Origin: Spirochaetales bacterium
GTDB lineage: Bacteria; Spirochaetota; Spirochaetia; B11-G9
DNA length: 8,433 bases
Direction: 5' to 3'
Assembly (NCBI GenBank): GCA_027077185.1
Contig: JALTGJ010000327.1
Location: 1 to 8,433 of the forward strand
The notes beneath the pieces were generated by a model. It ran no database searches and was not told the DNA's origin. It saw nothing but the letters and a program-made list of their open reading frames with translations. The position numbers were made by a program, and so were the translations under genes. Of this stretch, positions 6,933 through 8,433 are shown piece after piece (the first letter of the stretch is position 1; each line of letters starts with the position of its first letter).

Positions 6933-7430
6933 TTAATCTCCGGAAACCTGCTCGTGCTGAAAAACCTGAATCTCTAATTCAATATTATATACTTTAGTAT
7001 CAATTGTTTTTATCATACCCAGTGGAAAAAATAAAACACTTTCTCCTGAAAGGACAGGTAAACTATTAATAGTACTGTAATGGTTTAATTCTTCGGATTC
7101 AGAGGAACCTATCCATACTTCCCCCTGGGAAACGAGAAGAATTGTTTTATCGCTCCTGATATATGGAGTAATATCTGTAATTACAAGTATATTTACACCT
7201 GAGAGCTTCACTTTAACAGATTTTCCGCTAATGGTAATACGGCTCATTTCTGTATCCCATACAGTTTTGCCATGTTCGTCTACTATACGTGTAATTATTT
7301 TAAGACTTAGAGTTCTATCCTTAAGATACTTTAATGCATCATCCACATCTATAGCATGAACAAAGCTATTAAGAGTAAAAGAGAGCAGTACAATAAGTAT
7401 TTTTCTATTCAAATTAGCGGCCTGCCACAT
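6933..7430 (-). CDS. Small exported protein of unknown family in the sigma operon
   Basis: I do not recognise this family. From the ATG at 7430 it is 165 residues. The N-terminus is a signal peptide: a basic LNRK, a hydrophobic ILIVLLSF stretch, and a likely signal peptidase I cleavage after VHA (about residue 26). The mature part is about 140 residues, rich in alternating beta-type stretches (RITISGKSVKVKL, VNILVITDI) with no cysteines or further membrane segment, so a periplasmic beta-fold is likely. A TTG at 7412, right after the anti-sigma stop and eight bases after an AGG, would give MNRKILIV, an even more typical signal peptide. That start is a real alternative. The open frame continues upstream to 7613, but that part only overlaps the anti-sigma gene. 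Its position between the anti-sigma gene and the TIG protein suggests a role in the same envelope system. Confidence 0.75.
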   Translation of the reverse strand: MWQAANLNRKILIVLLSFTLNSFVHAIDVDDALKYLKDRTLSLKIITRIVDEHGKTVWDTEMSRITISGKSVKVKLSGVNILVITDITPYIRSDKTILLVSQGEVWIGSSESEELNHYSTINSLPVLSGESVLFFPLGMIKTIDTKVYNIELEIQVFQHEQVSGD

Positions 7431-7971
7431 AATCAACTTTTCTAAGAAACCGAGGTTCACCCTGTATTGTAAAACTGGAAGGATCAGGAAGCTGTATAGA
7501 AACCTCCATTGCTTCATCATGAATATTAAAATAGGAAAGAACTTTTTCGATGCGGTCAACAGGAATGTCAAGAGGATATTTCTCTGAAGAAAATACCGTA
7601 TCATTGGAAGCAAGTTTAATATTGTTGTTTTTAGTACTGCCCATCACAAAAATTAAACTTAAACCTGCTACCGAAAGGAAAAGAAAGGAAATACCAAACA
7701 ATAAAGAAGGTGAAAAAACAAAGCCACGATGCCAAAAGCCAAGCTCCCTTCCTGCAGCAGTAGAATGAACAATTCTGGTCCAGACTGTATCTTTCATTAA
7801 GCTGTTTTCGGACTGATTTAAAACTTTCAAGTGCTGATGGAGACCTTCAAGACGATTAACTTTTTCACTGCACTTATTACAGATATTTATATGATATCCT
7901 ATCTCTGAGGATTCTATACTACCCAACTCTCCATCAATATATGCAGAAAGAGTTAAACTATCATAGCACAT
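7414..7971 (-). CDS. Membrane anti-sigma factor with zinc motif
   Basis: This 185-residue protein is the predicted inhibitor of the ECF sigma factor encoded directly upstream. The cytoplasmic N-terminal domain carries the ZAS motif HxxxCxxC at His27, Cys31 and Cys34 (HINICNKC), preceded by the usual YIDGEL helix. One transmembrane segment spans about 87-110, and about 75 residues follow outside the membrane with no domain I can name. In this family the N-terminal domain wraps the sigma factor and release follows proteolysis or a redox signal at the zinc site. The ATG at 7971 overlaps the end of the sigma gene by 11 bases and has AGGTGA five bases upstream. An in-frame GTG at 7980 would place that ribosome site inside the gene. 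Translational coupling should keep the two proteins in balance. Its stop lies within the start region of the next gene. Confidence 0.88.
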   Translation of the reverse strand: MCYDSLTLSAYIDGELGSIESSEIGYHINICNKCSEKVNRLEGLHQHLKVLNQSENSLMKDTVWTRIVHSTAAGRELGFWHRGFVFSPSLLFGISFLFLSVAGLSLIFVMGSTKNNNIKLASNDTVFSSEKYPLDIPVDRIEKVLSYFNIHDEAMEVSIQLPDPSSFTIQGEPRFLRKVDYVAGR

Positions 7972-8433
7972 AAAGATCACCTAAATTAAGCTTCTTTTCC
8001 AATAACACCCTCGCTCTATAAACACGTATTTTAACATTATTTTCAGAAATATGTAAAATTTTTGCAATATCCCTGTAATTCAGTTCTCCATACTCCTTAA
8101 GAATCAAAACAGTTTTATATTTAACAGGAAGCGAATCTACAGCAAGCCGTACCATTGCCAGGGTTTCCTTCTTTAAGACCAACTCCTGATTGTCGTCCTG
8201 TATTTTCGAAGCCTCCTGCTTTACCTTTTCAACTGCAATCTGTTCTCGATGCTTGCGTTTCCGATAATTAAAAGCAAGATTCTTTGCAACCCTTATCAGC
8301 CAGTATCTACTTTCCGTAATATTCGGAAGTGGTATTTTCTTATTATAATATCTTATAAAAGTTTCCTGACAAAGATCCTCAGCTACTCCTTTATCACTAA
8401 CTATATGATACACAACTTTGACAAGGACAGGAA
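7961..8433 (-). CDS. ECF-family RNA polymerase sigma factor, N-terminus cut by the window edge
   Basis: The visible 156 residues are most of a sigma-24/ECF factor that directs RNA polymerase to a small stress or envelope regulon. The reading frame is open to the right edge (…PVLVKVVYHIVSDK…), so the GTG at 8413 is not needed as a start; perhaps 15-30 residues are missing. Region 2 is shown by AEDLCQETFIRYY (visible residues 17-29) and the -10-recognition helix RVAKNLAFNYRKR (47-59). A charged linker follows. Region 4 (about 100-148) has LPVKYKTVLILKEYGELNY and the helix-turn-helix DIAKILHISENNVKIRVYRAR that reads the -35 element. Regions 1 and 3 are absent, as is normal for ECF factors. It overlaps the anti-sigma gene downstream. 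Its promoter, where autoregulation would be seen, is outside the window. From memory, Treponema pallidum TP0092 is a studied ECF sigma of this kind, but orthology is not shown here. Confidence 0.93.
   Translation of the reverse strand, partial: PVLVKVVYHIVSDKGVAEDLCQETFIRYYNKKIPLPNITESRYWLIRVAKNLAFNYRKRKHREQIAVEKVKQEASKIQDDNQELVLKKETLAMVRLAVDSLPVKYKTVLILKEYGELNYRDIAKILHISENNVKIRVYRARVLLEKKLNLGDLYVL
7977..7982 (-). promoter_or_regulatory. Ribosome binding site of the anti-sigma gene inside the sigma gene
   Basis: AGGTGA lies within the last codons of the sigma gene, five bases before the ATG at 7971. It decides the start of the anti-sigma factor against the GTG at 7980, which is part of this very site, and supports coupled translation of the two genes. 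Confidence 0.6.

Noticed and set aside
7431..7613. Upstream extension of the small exported protein's reading frame
   Set aside because: It would overlap the anti-sigma gene by 200 bases and place the signal peptide in the middle of the protein; starts at 7430 or 7412 fit much better.
7550..7768. 72-codon open frame on the plus strand
   Set aside because: It is antisense to the anti-sigma gene and its membrane segment.

Overview
The window reads as chromosomal DNA of an AT-rich bacterium, most likely a spirochaete of the Treponema/Spirochaeta type. That call is an inference. It rests on low GC, on the grouping of an ECF sigma factor, a zinc-type anti-sigma factor and a TIG-plus-transglutaminase membrane protein next to a two-domain cyclic-nucleotide-binding protein, and on the style of the proteins. 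All seven genes that I can support lie on the minus strand, so transcription runs from high to low coordinates. No tRNA, rRNA, CRISPR array, insertion sequence or phage gene was seen. No gene-free stretch exceeds 300 bases; the longest is 5104-5305.

Right part (8433 down to 5306): a tight, partly overlapping operon. It begins with an ECF sigma factor whose N-terminus lies beyond the window edge. Next comes a membrane anti-sigma factor with an HxxxCxxC zinc motif, whose start overlaps the sigma gene. It is followed by a small exported protein of unknown family and then a large membrane-anchored protein with two TIG domains and a transglutaminase-like domain. In that last domain the catalytic cysteine position reads alanine, while the partner histidine and aspartate are kept. 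The layout suggests an envelope-responsive regulatory unit in which sigma is held by a membrane anti-sigma and the two downstream proteins act outside the cytoplasmic membrane, perhaps as sensor, partner or target.

Middle (5305 down to 3774): a 202-base intergenic region holds a good extended -10 promoter, a 20-bp imperfect inverted repeat just upstream of it, and a bulged hairpin. It drives a 410-residue protein with two cNMP-binding domains. The first is degenerate, the second has an intact phosphate-binding cassette, and the C-terminus looks like a diverged CRP-type winged helix. An 18-bp perfect palindrome sits directly after its stop codon.

Left part (3773 down to 1): a double adenylate kinase made of two tandem kinase units. 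The first unit has all core motifs; the second has lost the P-loop lysine, the Asp before GFPRT and the LID GR motif. About 110 bases further on is valyl-tRNA synthetase (valS), preceded by its own likely promoter with a 7-bp inverted repeat over the -10 box. valS runs off the left edge and lacks only its C-terminal coiled-coil arm.

The most unusual items are three proteins in which one domain copy or active site appears to have decayed while the fold is kept: the adenylate kinase, the transglutaminase and the first cNMP domain.
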